From: an uncultured Clostridia bacterium
GTDB taxonomy: Bacteria > Bacillota > Clostridia > TANB77 > CAG-508
DNA: 45,863 nt
Direction: 5' to 3'
NCBI GenBank assembly: GCA_934155625.1
Contig: CAKPHD010000007.1
Span: 1 to 45,863 of the forward strand
This document shows positions 14,771-23,249 of the stretch, piece after piece. The notes beneath the pieces are model-generated. The model did not search any database, was not told where the DNA came from, and saw only the letters and a list, made by a program, of their open reading frames with translations. Both the position numbers and the translations under genes were made by a program. Every line of letters begins with the position of its first letter. The first letter of the stretch is position 1.

Positions 14771-16766
14771 TTATTGTTTTATAATCTGCAAACCTAAAAT
14801 ATGTCTTTGAATCAACAATAAGTCTACTGACGATGGTTTACTGGTAGTTTTTCTTATATTTGCAGATTTTTGATAAATGTCATCTAAAATTTCAATTTCT
14901 AATATATGCCTCTGTAAAACTAACAAATCAACACTATTGATTTTTCCATCTCCATTTACATCACCATATACTATAATTTGGTATTCTTTTAAAATCTTTC
15001 CATCTTCTTTAACTTGAATTTTATTTCCTGTTCCAATTATTGCATCATCTGATAAAATCTCATTATTTGAATTAACAATTACTATTTCTAAATTAGAAAT
15101 TATATTGTTTTTTATATCTCCAACTGTATTTTGAGTATAATCTATTCCACTCACATCTAAATTATTTAAAATTAATGGAGCAGTAAATTGAACCTCCGCT
15201 TCTTGCATTTTTCTTACTACTGTTATTTTACATTTTGCTTTTATATTTTCATTTTCTTCAGAAATTGCATAAATAATTGTTTCTCCTTCTTTTTGTGCTG
15301 TAATTACTCCATTTTCGTCTATTGTAGCAATTTTTTCATTACCACTTTTAAAATTAATTTTAGTATTATTTGCGTTAGCTGGTTCAATATATGCATTAAT
15401 TTTTAAATTTTCTCCTATTGAAATATATAATTCTTCTTTATCTAAATTAATTCCTGTAACCTTATTATATGCAGGCATTTCTGTTACATAAGTTTGAAAA
15501 ATATATCCAACCATACCATTTTCTAACTGAACTCTATCCCATCTTTCTCCATTACTTATACTTTTTGCAATTCTAGTCATTTTTGCATCTTTGCTAAGCA
15601 TTGTTATTACTTCATAAGATGTACTTGGACCTGTTCTTAGGTTTACATTTGTAGCATTACAATAAACTTTTGTATTATCTGCCACATAATTATTTGAATT
15701 GATATTCGGGCTTTCGTATTGAATATCTGGCATATTATTATAAATAGGAATAATAAACGAAATTTGTAAATCTAATATACCATTTTTTTGATATCCTTTA
15801 TATATTGATTTTGCTTCATTATATGGAGCTAATACATTTGTCATATATTGATGAGAAAACAAATTACTTCCTCTATCATCATTTACATCAAATTTTTGCA
15901 AATACACTGTATTTTGTCCAACCTGTATATAACTTGAACCTATAAAAATTCCTCCACCTGAAATCGCTTTTTCTTTATTATTCCACGGAATTAAATATTT
16001 ATTTTTAGTTGCTTGACTTGCACCTTTTCCATCTTTTGCAAATTGAAGTCCATTTTTTATTGCCCCCATTGGCTCTGCTGAACTCGTAGCACCTATGTTG
16101 TAAAAATTGTATAATCCTTCATATCCAGATACATTTCCACTTATAGAACTATGTGATAAAAAAGGGCCAACTTCTTGCTTTATTCTTGATGCTAAATGAT
16201 ATGTGCTTACATCCGATTTTTGTCCCCCTCTTAATATTAATTCCGAATATGTTTCATTTGTATTTATCATATTTCCTTTATTGTCTAAGTATGATACTTT
16301 GTTTTGATAAAATTCTGTTCCATATAATATTTTTTCAATACTATTTATGCCATTAGCACTAGAATTATATGATAATGTTTCGAATTGAAAAATTCGCACT
16401 TCATTTAAAAAGTTTCTCGGATCCATTGCATATTTCACGGCTAGTTCTGAAGAATCTACCCATCCACTGTCAACTTCTACATTGTATTGCCCAGGTGTTG
16501 TATTTTTCCAATTGTCAGAATATGTCTTTGGTACTAAATTTTTTCCAAATTGACTTTCTTGTTGTATTACATTATTCCAATCTAGATTCGTATACATTGC
16601 TGTAAAACTCCAATTAGGATGATTTTTGTGTATTTCATTCAAGTATGGTTGATACGTACTTGGAAAGTTTTCTATTCCGTTCTCTTTTGGTTGATGCTTC
16701 TACTCTGGTACAAAATATCAAACTTATACATATTACAATTATGATAGTTATTGTCTTTTTGGTCAT
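14771..16766 (-). pseudogene. Frameshifted dockerin-bearing N-acetylglucosaminidase (autolysin)
   Basis: A secreted peptidoglycan hydrolase split by a frameshift. From ATG 16766 (good GAGAGG site), MTKKTITIIIVICISLIF opens a signal peptide; the frame then runs into a stop at about 16640. The conserved family start FPSTYQPYLNEIHKNHPNW is intact in a neighbouring frame from about 16690, so one base has been gained (or two lost) near 16685. The rest is uninterrupted to 14771: a glucosaminidase-type catalytic domain (about 300 aa), an SH3b domain (NVNLRTGPSTSYEVI), a Big_2-like Ig domain, and a C-terminal dockerin with one canonical calcium loop (GDVNGDGKINSVD) and one degenerate loop. It may be a true lesion, phase variation or a sequence error. 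It shares an operon with the cohesin protein at 13464. Confidence 0.85.
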
Positions 16767-16821
16767 TTTTTCCTCTCTTTTTATTTTTTGATATTTTCTC
16801 CATTTTGAGTTGAAAATATAC

Positions 16822-16855
16822 AAAAAATAATAGGGCAGAAAACTTTCCACCCTAT
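16822..16855 (-). terminator. Terminator after the LRV gene
   Basis: ATAGGG (16830-16835) and CCCTAT (16850-16855) pair around an inner GAAA/TTTC stem. The minus-strand transcript then runs into TATTTTTT. It separates the LRV gene from the glucosaminidase gene. Confidence 0.65.
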
Positions 16856-16875
16856 CATTTAGAAAAATATTAAAT

Positions 16876-17910
16876 TTACCACCATTGTTTCCCAAGTTGT
16901 CTCTCTGCAGAATCTCTAACCCATTCGCTGCTATCTTTAGCTAATTTTCTGCATACCTTTTTTGGTATGGCTTTATTACTTGCTACAAATGCCCGAACGC
17001 ATTCCGAATCATCTTTTGCTAACTCAACAAGCAAATCCACTGGTGTCCTATAATTATCAACAACATTGCTTCGTACCTCTTCAGAATAGTCTCTAGATAA
17101 TTCAACAATAAGCTTTAAATCTTCAGTATTTTTTGCTACCGCAGCTCTTACTTCTTCATTCTTATCATTTGCTAATTTTGCAAATATCTCTGAATTTTTA
17201 GTATTATAAGCTACTGCTATTCGTACATTTGCTGATTTATCACTTGCCAGTTCTTTCAAAAGTTCTTCTTGCAAATTAGCATTTTCAAGCACTTCCATTC
17301 TTACTATTTCTGATTCATCCTTTACCAACTTAGCAAGTATTTCTGGATTAGTACTTCTTGATGCTACAGCTACTCGCACAAATTTTGATTCATCATCTGC
17401 TAATCCTTCAAGCACATCTTCTTGAACATTTGGATTTTTTGCAACATCTTCTCTTATACTTCTTGAACTGTCCTTTGCCAATCTAGCCAGTACTTTTTTA
17501 GGAGCTTTTGGATTTCTAGCAACAGCTCCTCTTATTGCCGCTGATTCATCACTTGATAACTCATCAAGTATTTTTAAACTTCCAATTCTTTCAGTGGCAT
17601 TTTCTCGCACCCCTTCATCAAAATCGGATTTGGCTAATTTTCCAAGTATGTTTTCAGGAAGTTTTGCATTACAAACCACATTTCTTCTTACACTTGGATC
17701 CTCGTCTTCTGCTAACCTCTTCAATGCTCCTACCGGAGTATTGGGATTTAAAGCAACTGTCCAACGAACTCGGCAAGATTCATCTTTTGCTAATTTCTCT
17801 AAAATTACTCCTGGAATTGGCAATTCTGCCGCAATCATTCGCCTTTCATAATTTGTTGATCTTGCCCATTTTTCAATTGTTGTCATTTCAATTTTAATAC
17901 TTTTCCGCAT
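16876..17910 (-). CDS. Leucine-rich-repeat-variant (LRV) alpha-solenoid protein
   Basis: A 344-aa protein built almost wholly of about twelve tandem helical repeats of roughly 24-26 residues with the consensus P-x3-L-x2-LAKDES-x2-VRx-AVAxNP. Examples are LAKDESCRVRWTVALNPNTP, LAKDSSRSIREDVAKNPN and LADDESKFVRVAVASRSTNP. This matches the LRV/HEAT-like solenoids that bind proteins; no catalytic motif, signal peptide or membrane segment is seen. The N-terminal 30 residues lack the cysteine cluster of the Azotobacter LRV protein. Start: GGAGG before ATG 17910. The gene has its own promoter with an extended -10 and a palindrome in its leader, and ends at a terminator, so it is a single regulated unit. 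Partner and role are unknown. Confidence 0.85.
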   Translation of the reverse strand: MRKSIKIEMTTIEKWARSTNYERRMIAAELPIPGVILEKLAKDESCRVRWTVALNPNTPVGALKRLAEDEDPSVRRNVVCNAKLPENILGKLAKSDFDEGVRENATERIGSLKILDELSSDESAAIRGAVARNPKAPKKVLARLAKDSSRSIREDVAKNPNVQEDVLEGLADDESKFVRVAVASRSTNPEILAKLVKDESEIVRMEVLENANLQEELLKELASDKSANVRIAVAYNTKNSEIFAKLANDKNEEVRAAVAKNTEDLKLIVELSRDYSEEVRSNVVDNYRTPVDLLVELAKDDSECVRAFVASNKAIPKKVCRKLAKDSSEWVRDSAERQLGKQWW

Positions 17911-17952
17911 TTTTTTTTCCTCCTAGCATTTGCTACATTGATATTTTACTCC

Positions 17953-17970
17953 GTTCAATTTATTTTGAAC
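17953..17970. promoter_or_regulatory. Operator-like palindrome in the LRV gene leader
   Basis: GTTCAA (17953-17958) and TTGAAC (17965-17970) form a perfect inverted repeat with a 6-base spacer. It lies just downstream of the predicted transcription start and upstream of the ribosome binding site. Confidence 0.5.
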
Positions 17971-17978
17971 TCGTTAAT

Positions 17979-18007
17979 ATTATAACATATTTTATCTATT
18001 TAAACAA
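17979..18007 (-). promoter_or_regulatory. Promoter of the LRV gene
   Basis: TTGTTT (18002-18007), a 17-base spacer and TGTTATAAT, an extended -10 whose TATAAT covers 17979-17984. The -35 lies within the last codons of mutL. Confidence 0.7.
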
Positions 18008-19669
18008 CTCATTCTTGCTAAACTTTATGGTTGTAGGTCTACCATGAGGACAAGTAAAAGGATTTTTTAATTTTAACAATCTTTGAATTAAACTGTCGAC
18101 TTCTTGTCTAGTCAAGTCCATATTAGCCTTTACAGCAGCCTTGCAAGCAACTGTTGCAATAAATCGTTCTTCAATATCTTTTATTGCAGTTCTTTCAGTT
18201 GTAAGCATCTCATCTAATACATCTAAAAACATCCTATTTTTGTTAACTTTATATTCAATGTCTGGAATTCCACTAATTTTTACAGAATCTTCTCCAAATA
18301 GTTCAATGTCAAAACCTGTATTTCTAAAAAGTTCAATATTTTCTTTTACAAATTCAATTTCTTTATGTGATAAATTATAAACTTCTGGAATTAGCATTAA
18401 TTGACTATTGTTTTGAATATGATTTTTATAATTTTCTTTTATTTGTTCATACAATATTCTTTCATGTCCAGCATGTTGGTCTATTAGGAACATATCCTCT
18501 CCAATTTCTATTATTATAAATGTTCTAAATAAAATTCCAATATATTTGTATTCTATTTCTCTTTTATTTTCTCTGTTTATTAGTTCTGCTGGTGTATCAT
18601 TTTTGAATTTGTTTGTCAAAAATTCTAATTCGTTTTCTATATAATTTTCTTTCTTTTGCTCTTTTTCATCATTATCTAAAAATTCACCATTTAGCATTGA
18701 ACTTTTTATTGCATGATAAAATACTTTGTAAAGCTTATTTTCGTCATTAAATCTTACTTCCATTTTTGTAGGATGAACATTTACATCATAATAGTTTGCT
18801 GGCATTTCTAAATTTAAAATGAAAAATCCGTATTTTCCAATTCCTGTAGCACCTTTAAATGCTTGATCCGCACTATTTGTTAAAATTTGATTTTTGATAT
18901 TTCTCTTATTTAGATATAATATCTGACTTTTCCTGTTATCTCTTGCTATTGTAGTGTTTCCTATTACTCCTGTAACTTTTATTCCTTCACTTTCATAATT
19001 TACATCTAGTAAATTTTTCTCGATTTCTTTTCCATATAAAAGATAAATAATATCTCTAATGTTTCCATTTCCATTAGTTTGAAATACTATTTTTCCGTCA
19101 TTTATTAATTTAAATGCTATATCTGAATTTACTAATGCTGTTTTTTGAACCCATTCTTTTATGTATCTAAATTCTGTAGCATCATTTTTCAAAAATTTGT
19201 ATCTTACAGGCGTATTAAAAAATAATTTTTCAACCATAATTGTAGTGCCTACTGGTATTCCAATTTCTTCTACTTCTAGTATTTCTCCTGCTTCTGCCGT
19301 AATTTTTGTTCCATTTTCTTCTGCAGTTTTTGTCGTCATTGTAAGTTCTGATATTGATGCAATACTTGCTAAGGCCTCGCCTCTGAATCCCATGGAATAT
19401 GTATGCTCTAAATCTTCTATTTTTCTTATTTTACTTGTTGCATGTCTCTCAAGTGATAGTGGGATATCATTTGCAGATATTCCTTTTCCGTTATCTACTA
19501 TTTTTACTAAAGTTTTTCCACCATTTTTTATTTCTATTATTATTTTTGTTGCTCCTGCATCTATTGAATTTTCTACTAATTCTTTTACTACATTTGCTGG
19601 TCTTTCTATTACCTCTCCTGCAGCTATTTTGTTTATTGTTAAATCATCTAATAGTACTATGTTTCCCAT
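17996..19669 (-). CDS. mutL: MutL, DNA mismatch repair protein
   Basis: A 557-aa mismatch repair ATPase and endonuclease that works with MutS. The GHKL ATPase domain is complete: IAAGEVIERPANVVKELVEN, SIDAGATKI, DNGKGI and HATSKI, then GFRGEALASI. The C-terminal domain contains DQHAGHERILYEQ, the metal-binding endonuclease motif of MutL proteins from bacteria without MutH, plus ACKAAVKAN and CPHGRPTT. I use ATG 19669 because GGAGAAG precedes it and the protein there begins MGNIVLLDDLTINKIAAGEV, as in homologues; a longer frame of 30 extra codons overlaps the upstream terminator. MutS is not in the window. Confidence 0.97.
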   Translation of the reverse strand: MGNIVLLDDLTINKIAAGEVIERPANVVKELVENSIDAGATKIIIEIKNGGKTLVKIVDNGKGISANDIPLSLERHATSKIRKIEDLEHTYSMGFRGEALASIASISELTMTTKTAEENGTKITAEAGEILEVEEIGIPVGTTIMVEKLFFNTPVRYKFLKNDATEFRYIKEWVQKTALVNSDIAFKLINDGKIVFQTNGNGNIRDIIYLLYGKEIEKNLLDVNYESEGIKVTGVIGNTTIARDNRKSQILYLNKRNIKNQILTNSADQAFKGATGIGKYGFFILNLEMPANYYDVNVHPTKMEVRFNDENKLYKVFYHAIKSSMLNGEFLDNDEKEQKKENYIENELEFLTNKFKNDTPAELINRENKREIEYKYIGILFRTFIIIEIGEDMFLIDQHAGHERILYEQIKENYKNHIQNNSQLMLIPEVYNLSHKEIEFVKENIELFRNTGFDIELFGEDSVKISGIPDIEYKVNKNRMFLDVLDEMLTTERTAIKDIEERFIATVACKAAVKANMDLTRQEVDSLIQRLLKLKNPFTCPHGRPTTIKFSKNELFK

Positions 19670-19719
19670 ATTCTTCTCCTTTTTTCTATTGCTAACTATA
19701 TCACAATAAGCAAAATAAA

Positions 19720-19742
19720 ACAACCCTACATTGTAGGGTTGT
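19720..19742 (-). terminator. Terminator between the unknown 300-aa gene and mutL
   Basis: ACAACCCTACA and TGTAGGGTTGT pair over 11 bases, followed on the minus strand by TTTTATTTT. It lies 10 bases past the stop at 19752. Confidence 0.8.
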
Positions 19743-19751
19743 CCTAATGGA

Positions 19752-20654
19752 TTACGCATTTTTCTTTTCTAAAACATAATAAAGCATACTAGTTTTGTTA
19801 TTTAATGTTACTTTCTTTACTTTTAAGTCCTCAGTTGTTATACCGTATTTTTCAAATGCTTTAGCATCTTCGATTCTATCAAAAACTAATTGTTTTATTT
19901 TTTTTTGATTTTCTTTTATGTATGTCATTCTATCTTTTTCCCAATTAGTTACTATATTTATATCTACATAGATATAATCAAATGTGCCTTTTTTATCTGT
20001 ATTTCCCGGTATACATACAAATTTAGGATATTCTATTTTGGTAATAAATCTCTGTAGACCTTCTGGCTTATGTGATCTTTCTGAATCCACATCATTTTCA
20101 CAATAGTATTTTAATGTTTCTACCGTGTCCCCTAATTTAAGTTTACCAAATGCTCTTCTAAAAGTAATGTAACTTTTTATTCCCAACAAACTTCCTATTC
20201 TCACTGAATTATAGCAACAGCAAGTAATACTTCTTCCTCTCACAATTTTTACATTTTCTATTGCTATATCTGTTGGTAATATTTCTTCTGTTTTTAAACA
20301 GGAATATACTCCTTCATCATTGAAGTAATAAAGTTTTCCTCTATAAACTTTGTAAACTACATTGGTTAATTTAAAATCTTTGCTATTTAATTTAGAAATC
20401 TCATTAAATTTCTCAATGTCTTTTTCTAATTTATCTATTGTATCTCCTTCTTTTAAACAAGCAATTGCTCTAGCTTCTGCACCTTCTCTGTCTGAACAAT
20501 AGTATTGCCTATTGATATAATCGAATTGTAACTCTTCTAATTTCATCTTCATTGCTTCGATTATAGATATATCAGTATAGATTCCTTCTGAATTAAAGAA
20601 ATATACTCTTTGCCTCATTACCCGTATTGCCTTAAACTTCCATTTGTTATCCAT
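19752..20654 (-). CDS. Hypothetical protein with an internal duplication
   Basis: I do not recognise this 300-aa cytoplasmic protein. Two segments look duplicated: RVYFFNSEGIYTD near residue 17 and KLYYFNDEGVYSC near residue 107. Each is preceded by a basic patch and followed by 60-70 residues containing a cysteine/tyrosine motif and an RAIACL.KEGDT or RAFGKLKLGDT stretch, so the protein probably holds two copies of a domain of about 90 residues. The C-terminal 100 residues are charged. Translation start at 20654 has a strong GGAGGT site. The leader can fold into two exclusive hairpins, one hiding that site, and a good promoter lies further upstream. A regulated single-gene unit of unknown function. 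Confidence 0.75.
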   Translation of the reverse strand: MDNKWKFKAIRVMRQRVYFFNSEGIYTDISIIEAMKMKLEELQFDYINRQYYCSDREGAEARAIACLKEGDTIDKLEKDIEKFNEISKLNSKDFKLTNVVYKVYRGKLYYFNDEGVYSCLKTEEILPTDIAIENVKIVRGRSITCCCYNSVRIGSLLGIKSYITFRRAFGKLKLGDTVETLKYYCENDVDSERSHKPEGLQRFITKIEYPKFVCIPGNTDKKGTFDYIYVDINIVTNWEKDRMTYIKENQKKIKQLVFDRIEDAKAFEKYGITTEDLKVKKVTLNNKTSMLYYVLEKKNA

Positions 20655-20660
20655 TTTTCT

Positions 20661-20696
20661 ACCTCCTAAAATTAAGTTGGAGGTCTTGAAACCTCC
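20661..20696 (-). promoter_or_regulatory. Possible RBS-switching leader of the 300-aa gene
   Basis: On the minus strand the leader reads GGAGGT (20691-20696), ACCTCC (20679-20684), then the ribosome binding site GGAGGT (20661-20666) followed by AGAAAAATG. The middle ACCTCC can pair perfectly with either flanking GGAGGT. One fold frees the binding site; the other hides it. Confidence 0.5.
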
Positions 20697-20731
20697 AGTT
20701 ATACTTTTGGTTTCTAAAAATATACTTTTTT

Positions 20732-20760
20732 ATTATAGCACATTTTTATGTCAAATGCAA
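20732..20760 (-). promoter_or_regulatory. Promoter of the 300-aa gene
   Basis: TTGCAT (20755-20760) and TATAAT (20732-20737) on the minus strand with a 17-base spacer. The predicted start near 20725 gives a leader of about 70 bases that contains the switching hairpins. Confidence 0.55.
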
Positions 20761-20762
20761 TA

Positions 20763-21332
20763 TTAGTCAAGCTCTTTTCTTATCTCTTCTAATGCTATTC
20801 TTCTTGCACTTATTGCATTTTTTTCTTCATTTGATAATTCTGCTAGAGTTTTTCCATTTTTTAATTCAAATATTTCATCAAATCCAAATCCATTTTCTCC
20901 TCTAATCTCTTCAGCTACATATCCTGAGATAATTCCTTTTTTACATATTGTTTTTTCTCCATTTGATAATGCTATAGCAGTAATAAAATTTATTTTTCTT
21001 TTTTCTCTTGGTACTCCTTGCATTTTTTCTAATATTGCAAGATTTCTTTCTCTATCTGTTCCATTGTGCCATCTTTTTGTTTTTACTCCTGGGAATCCAC
21101 CTAAATATTCTATTTCTATTCCAGAATCATCTGCTATACACAATTTTCCTTCAAGCTTTTGGGCTATTATTTCTGCTTTCTTTATTGCATTTTCTTCGAA
21201 TGTTTCTTTATCTTCTTCTACATCTATATCTATTCCTAATTCTTTAATTGATATAATTTTAAATTCTTTTAATATTTCTTGTGCCTCTTCAATTTTTCCC
21301 CTATTTCCTGAAGCAATTACTATTTCTTTCAT
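20763..21332 (-). CDS. rdgB: RdgB/HAM1-type XTP/dITP pyrophosphatase
   Basis: A 189-aa house-cleaning enzyme that hydrolyses non-canonical purine triphosphates (dITP, XTP) to the monophosphates and keeps them out of DNA. Signatures are IASGNRGKIEEAQEIL at the N-terminus (nucleotide loop), ADDSGIEI with the catalytic acidic residue, GGFPGVKTKRW, and GENGFGFDEIF near residue 145. The C-terminal ELSNEEKNAISARRIAL region matches the family's AELS..EKN..SHR..A. The length is normal. The start at 21332 has AGGAAGG somewhat far upstream (about 11 bases). A gap of 228 bases separates it from the rRNA methyltransferase gene upstream. Confidence 0.95.
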   Translation of the reverse strand: MKEIVIASGNRGKIEEAQEILKEFKIISIKELGIDIDVEEDKETFEENAIKKAEIIAQKLEGKLCIADDSGIEIEYLGGFPGVKTKRWHNGTDRERNLAILEKMQGVPREKRKINFITAIALSNGEKTICKKGIISGYVAEEIRGENGFGFDEIFELKNGKTLAELSNEEKNAISARRIALEEIRKELD

Positions 21333-21358
21333 TTTTTATCTTATTCCTTCCTGAACAT

Positions 21359-21511
21359 CTAAATTATGTTTGAATTACATAATCCAATTTTTAAATGCAA
21401 CACTTTTTCTCCTACAGGAACTTTTTCTAGAACTTTTCCTATTATTCTAAATTCTCCATTTTTTATCTCAGTATAATCACTATTTTTATAAATTGCTCCT
21501 TTATCTTCCAA
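21359..21511 (-). CDS. Possible 50-aa ORF or gene remnant
   Basis: In the 228-base gap upstream of rdgB, the minus strand holds an open frame from a TTG at 21511 to a stop at 21359. It would encode about 50 residues including GEFRIIGKVLEKVPVGEK. Its composition looks like real protein and ends just before the rdgB binding site, but no ATG or well-placed ribosome binding site is present and I recognise no family. It could be a small protein or the tail of a degraded gene. Confidence 0.25.
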   Translation of the reverse strand: MEDKGAIYKNSDYTEIKNGEFRIIGKVLEKVPVGEKVLHLKIGLCNSNII

Positions 21512-21560
21512 TATTTAACATAATTTTTCGCATTATTTTTAAAGAACAGTTCTCAATATT

Positions 21561-22928
21561 TCATATGCCTTGTTTTAGTTGCAGCACCGAACAACACTCC
21601 ACATTACTTGTAAAAGGAAACATATCAACAGGCACAATAGTTTTAATATCATACTGATCTTCAAAAAAGGTCAAATCTCTAATCAAAGTAGCAGGATTGC
21701 AACTAATATAAACAATCTTCTTAGGTTTAATCTTCAAAATATTATTAATACTATTTCTATCAAGACCTTTTCTAGGAGGATCAAACATAACAATATCAGC
21801 AAAAATCCCTTTATTATTAATTAAATTATCTAAAACGATTTCAACATCACCTGCATAAAACTCAGTATTGTCCACCTTATTCATTTTAGCATTTTCTTTA
21901 GCAGCTTTAATTGCCTCTTCTACAATTTCTATACCATAAACTTTTTTCGCATATTTTGACATAAACAAAGTAATTGTGCCTATTCCACAATATAGGTCAA
22001 AAACTGTATCCTGTTTAGTTATTTGAGCCATTTCAACACCCAAGTTATATAACTTTTCTGCTTGAACTGGATTTACTTGGTAAAAAGATAATGGTGAAAT
22101 TCTAAAAGTATATTCTCCTAAAATATCTTGAATATAACCATTTCCATATATATTAATATTTTCTTTTCCTAGTATTACATTTGTATTTTTTATATTTATA
22201 TTTTTAACAATCGTTCTTATTTGTGGAAATTTTGTTGTAAGCTCTTCAATTAGTTTGGTCTCTTTTGGAATTGATTTTCCATTAACTACTAATATGCACA
22301 TAATTTCATTTGTTTTAATTCCAACTTTTATTACAATATGTCTAAACAAGCCTTTACCTGTTTTCTCATTATAAACACTTATTTTATTGTCTTTGATAAA
22401 TTGTAAAACAAACTTTGCTATTTCTTCTGATTTCGGATTTTGAATCAAACATTTTTCCATAGGTATAACTTCATGAGTTCTTTGCGCAAACACTCCAATT
22501 ACAGCTTCTCCTTCTTTATTTATCCCTATTGGATATTGTGCTTTATTTCTATAATGAAATGGATTTTCCATTCCGATTGTTTTTTGCACTTCTACCTTAT
22601 TTTTCAATGTTTTATTTACTAAACTTTGAACTGCATTTTGTTTCATTTTTAATGTTTCTTCATATTTTATATGTCTTAAATTGCAACCTCCACATCTTTT
22701 ATATGTTGAACAATCTGCTTCTTGTCTTGCTTCTGAAGATTCTAATATCTCTAATGCTTTACCAAATGCATGAGAACTTAGTACTTTTACAATTAGAATT
22801 TTTACTTTTTCTCCTTTTATTGTTCCTGGTACAAATACTGTAAAACCATCTATTTTGGCAATTCCTTCTCCTTCGTATCCATTGTCTATTATTTCTACTA
22901 TATATTCTTGATTTTTTTGAATATTCAT
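21561..22928 (-). CDS. TrmA/RumA-family RNA uracil-5 methyltransferase with TRAM domain
   Basis: A 455-aa SAM-dependent enzyme making 5-methyluridine in 23S rRNA (RlmD/RlmCD-like) or tRNA. Residues 1-60 form a TRAM RNA-binding domain (DNGYEGEGIAKIDGFTVFVPG). Cys73, Cys79 and Cys82 (CX5CX2C), with a later cysteine near residue 158 in MEKCLIQNP, match the [4Fe-4S] site of this family. The methyltransferase core shows VFDLYCGIGTITLFMS, FDPPRKGLDR and VYISCNPATLIRDL, the last with the catalytic cysteine. Firmicutes usually carry one or more RlmCD-like paralogues; the exact target cannot be assigned. The start is backed by AAGGAGA. Confidence 0.93.
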   Translation of the reverse strand: MNIQKNQEYIVEIIDNGYEGEGIAKIDGFTVFVPGTIKGEKVKILIVKVLSSHAFGKALEILESSEARQEADCSTYKRCGGCNLRHIKYEETLKMKQNAVQSLVNKTLKNKVEVQKTIGMENPFHYRNKAQYPIGINKEGEAVIGVFAQRTHEVIPMEKCLIQNPKSEEIAKFVLQFIKDNKISVYNEKTGKGLFRHIVIKVGIKTNEIMCILVVNGKSIPKETKLIEELTTKFPQIRTIVKNINIKNTNVILGKENINIYGNGYIQDILGEYTFRISPLSFYQVNPVQAEKLYNLGVEMAQITKQDTVFDLYCGIGTITLFMSKYAKKVYGIEIVEEAIKAAKENAKMNKVDNTEFYAGDVEIVLDNLINNKGIFADIVMFDPPRKGLDRNSINNILKIKPKKIVYISCNPATLIRDLTFFEDQYDIKTIVPVDMFPFTSNVECCSVLQLKQGI

Positions 22929-23054
22929 CTTCTTTCTCCTTTTGACAACCTTTTGCTTATATTATCATATTTTACCAATTTTTTCAATAATTTATTATTT
23001 ACATTTTTTATGTTTTATGATAAGATATTAAAAATTTGATAAGGAGTGTATGAT

Positions 23055-23228
23055 ATGGCTGATAAAAATGAGAATAAAAAAGAAATTGAAGTTGTTAATG
23101 GAGATGGTTCAAACTTAGAAATTTCTCCAGTATATGAACATATTAATGCTGCAAAACCAAAAAGCAAAGACAAAAACCCAAAAAATATAATTGTTCCAAA
23201 TGAGAAAAAAATAGAAAAAAAGAACTAG
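23055..23228 (+). CDS. Small charged protein of 57 aa
   Basis: A short plus-strand gene. I place the start at ATG 23055 (MADKNENKKEIEVVNGDG) because AAGGAG lies 8 bases upstream; the frame extends to a GTG that overlaps that site. The protein is hydrophilic, rich in Lys, Asn and Glu, with no membrane segment and probably little fixed structure beyond a short central segment (LEISPVYEHINAAKPK). Its own ribosome binding site and the terminator immediately after its stop support it as a real gene. I recognise no family; a role cannot be proposed. Confidence 0.65.
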   Translation: MADKNENKKEIEVVNGDGSNLEISPVYEHINAAKPKSKDKNPKNIIVPNEKKIEKKN

Positions 23229-23249
23229 GACCTATTATTTAGATCCTAG
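23224..23249. terminator. Shared terminator of the 57-aa gene and the acyl-CoA synthetase gene
   Basis: CTAGGA and TCCTAG pair around a 13-base loop; on the plus strand they are followed by TATTCTTTTT. The hairpin overlaps the ends of both convergent genes. Confidence 0.65.

Noticed and set aside
11397..16766. The cohesin/dockerin block as a cellulosome
   Set aside because: No glycoside hydrolase for plant polysaccharides, no carbohydrate-binding module and no multi-cohesin scaffoldin is present.
19161..19709. Long plus-strand open frame of 182 codons inside mutL
   Set aside because: It is antisense to a fully supported mutL, has low-complexity hydrophobic composition and no ribosome binding site.
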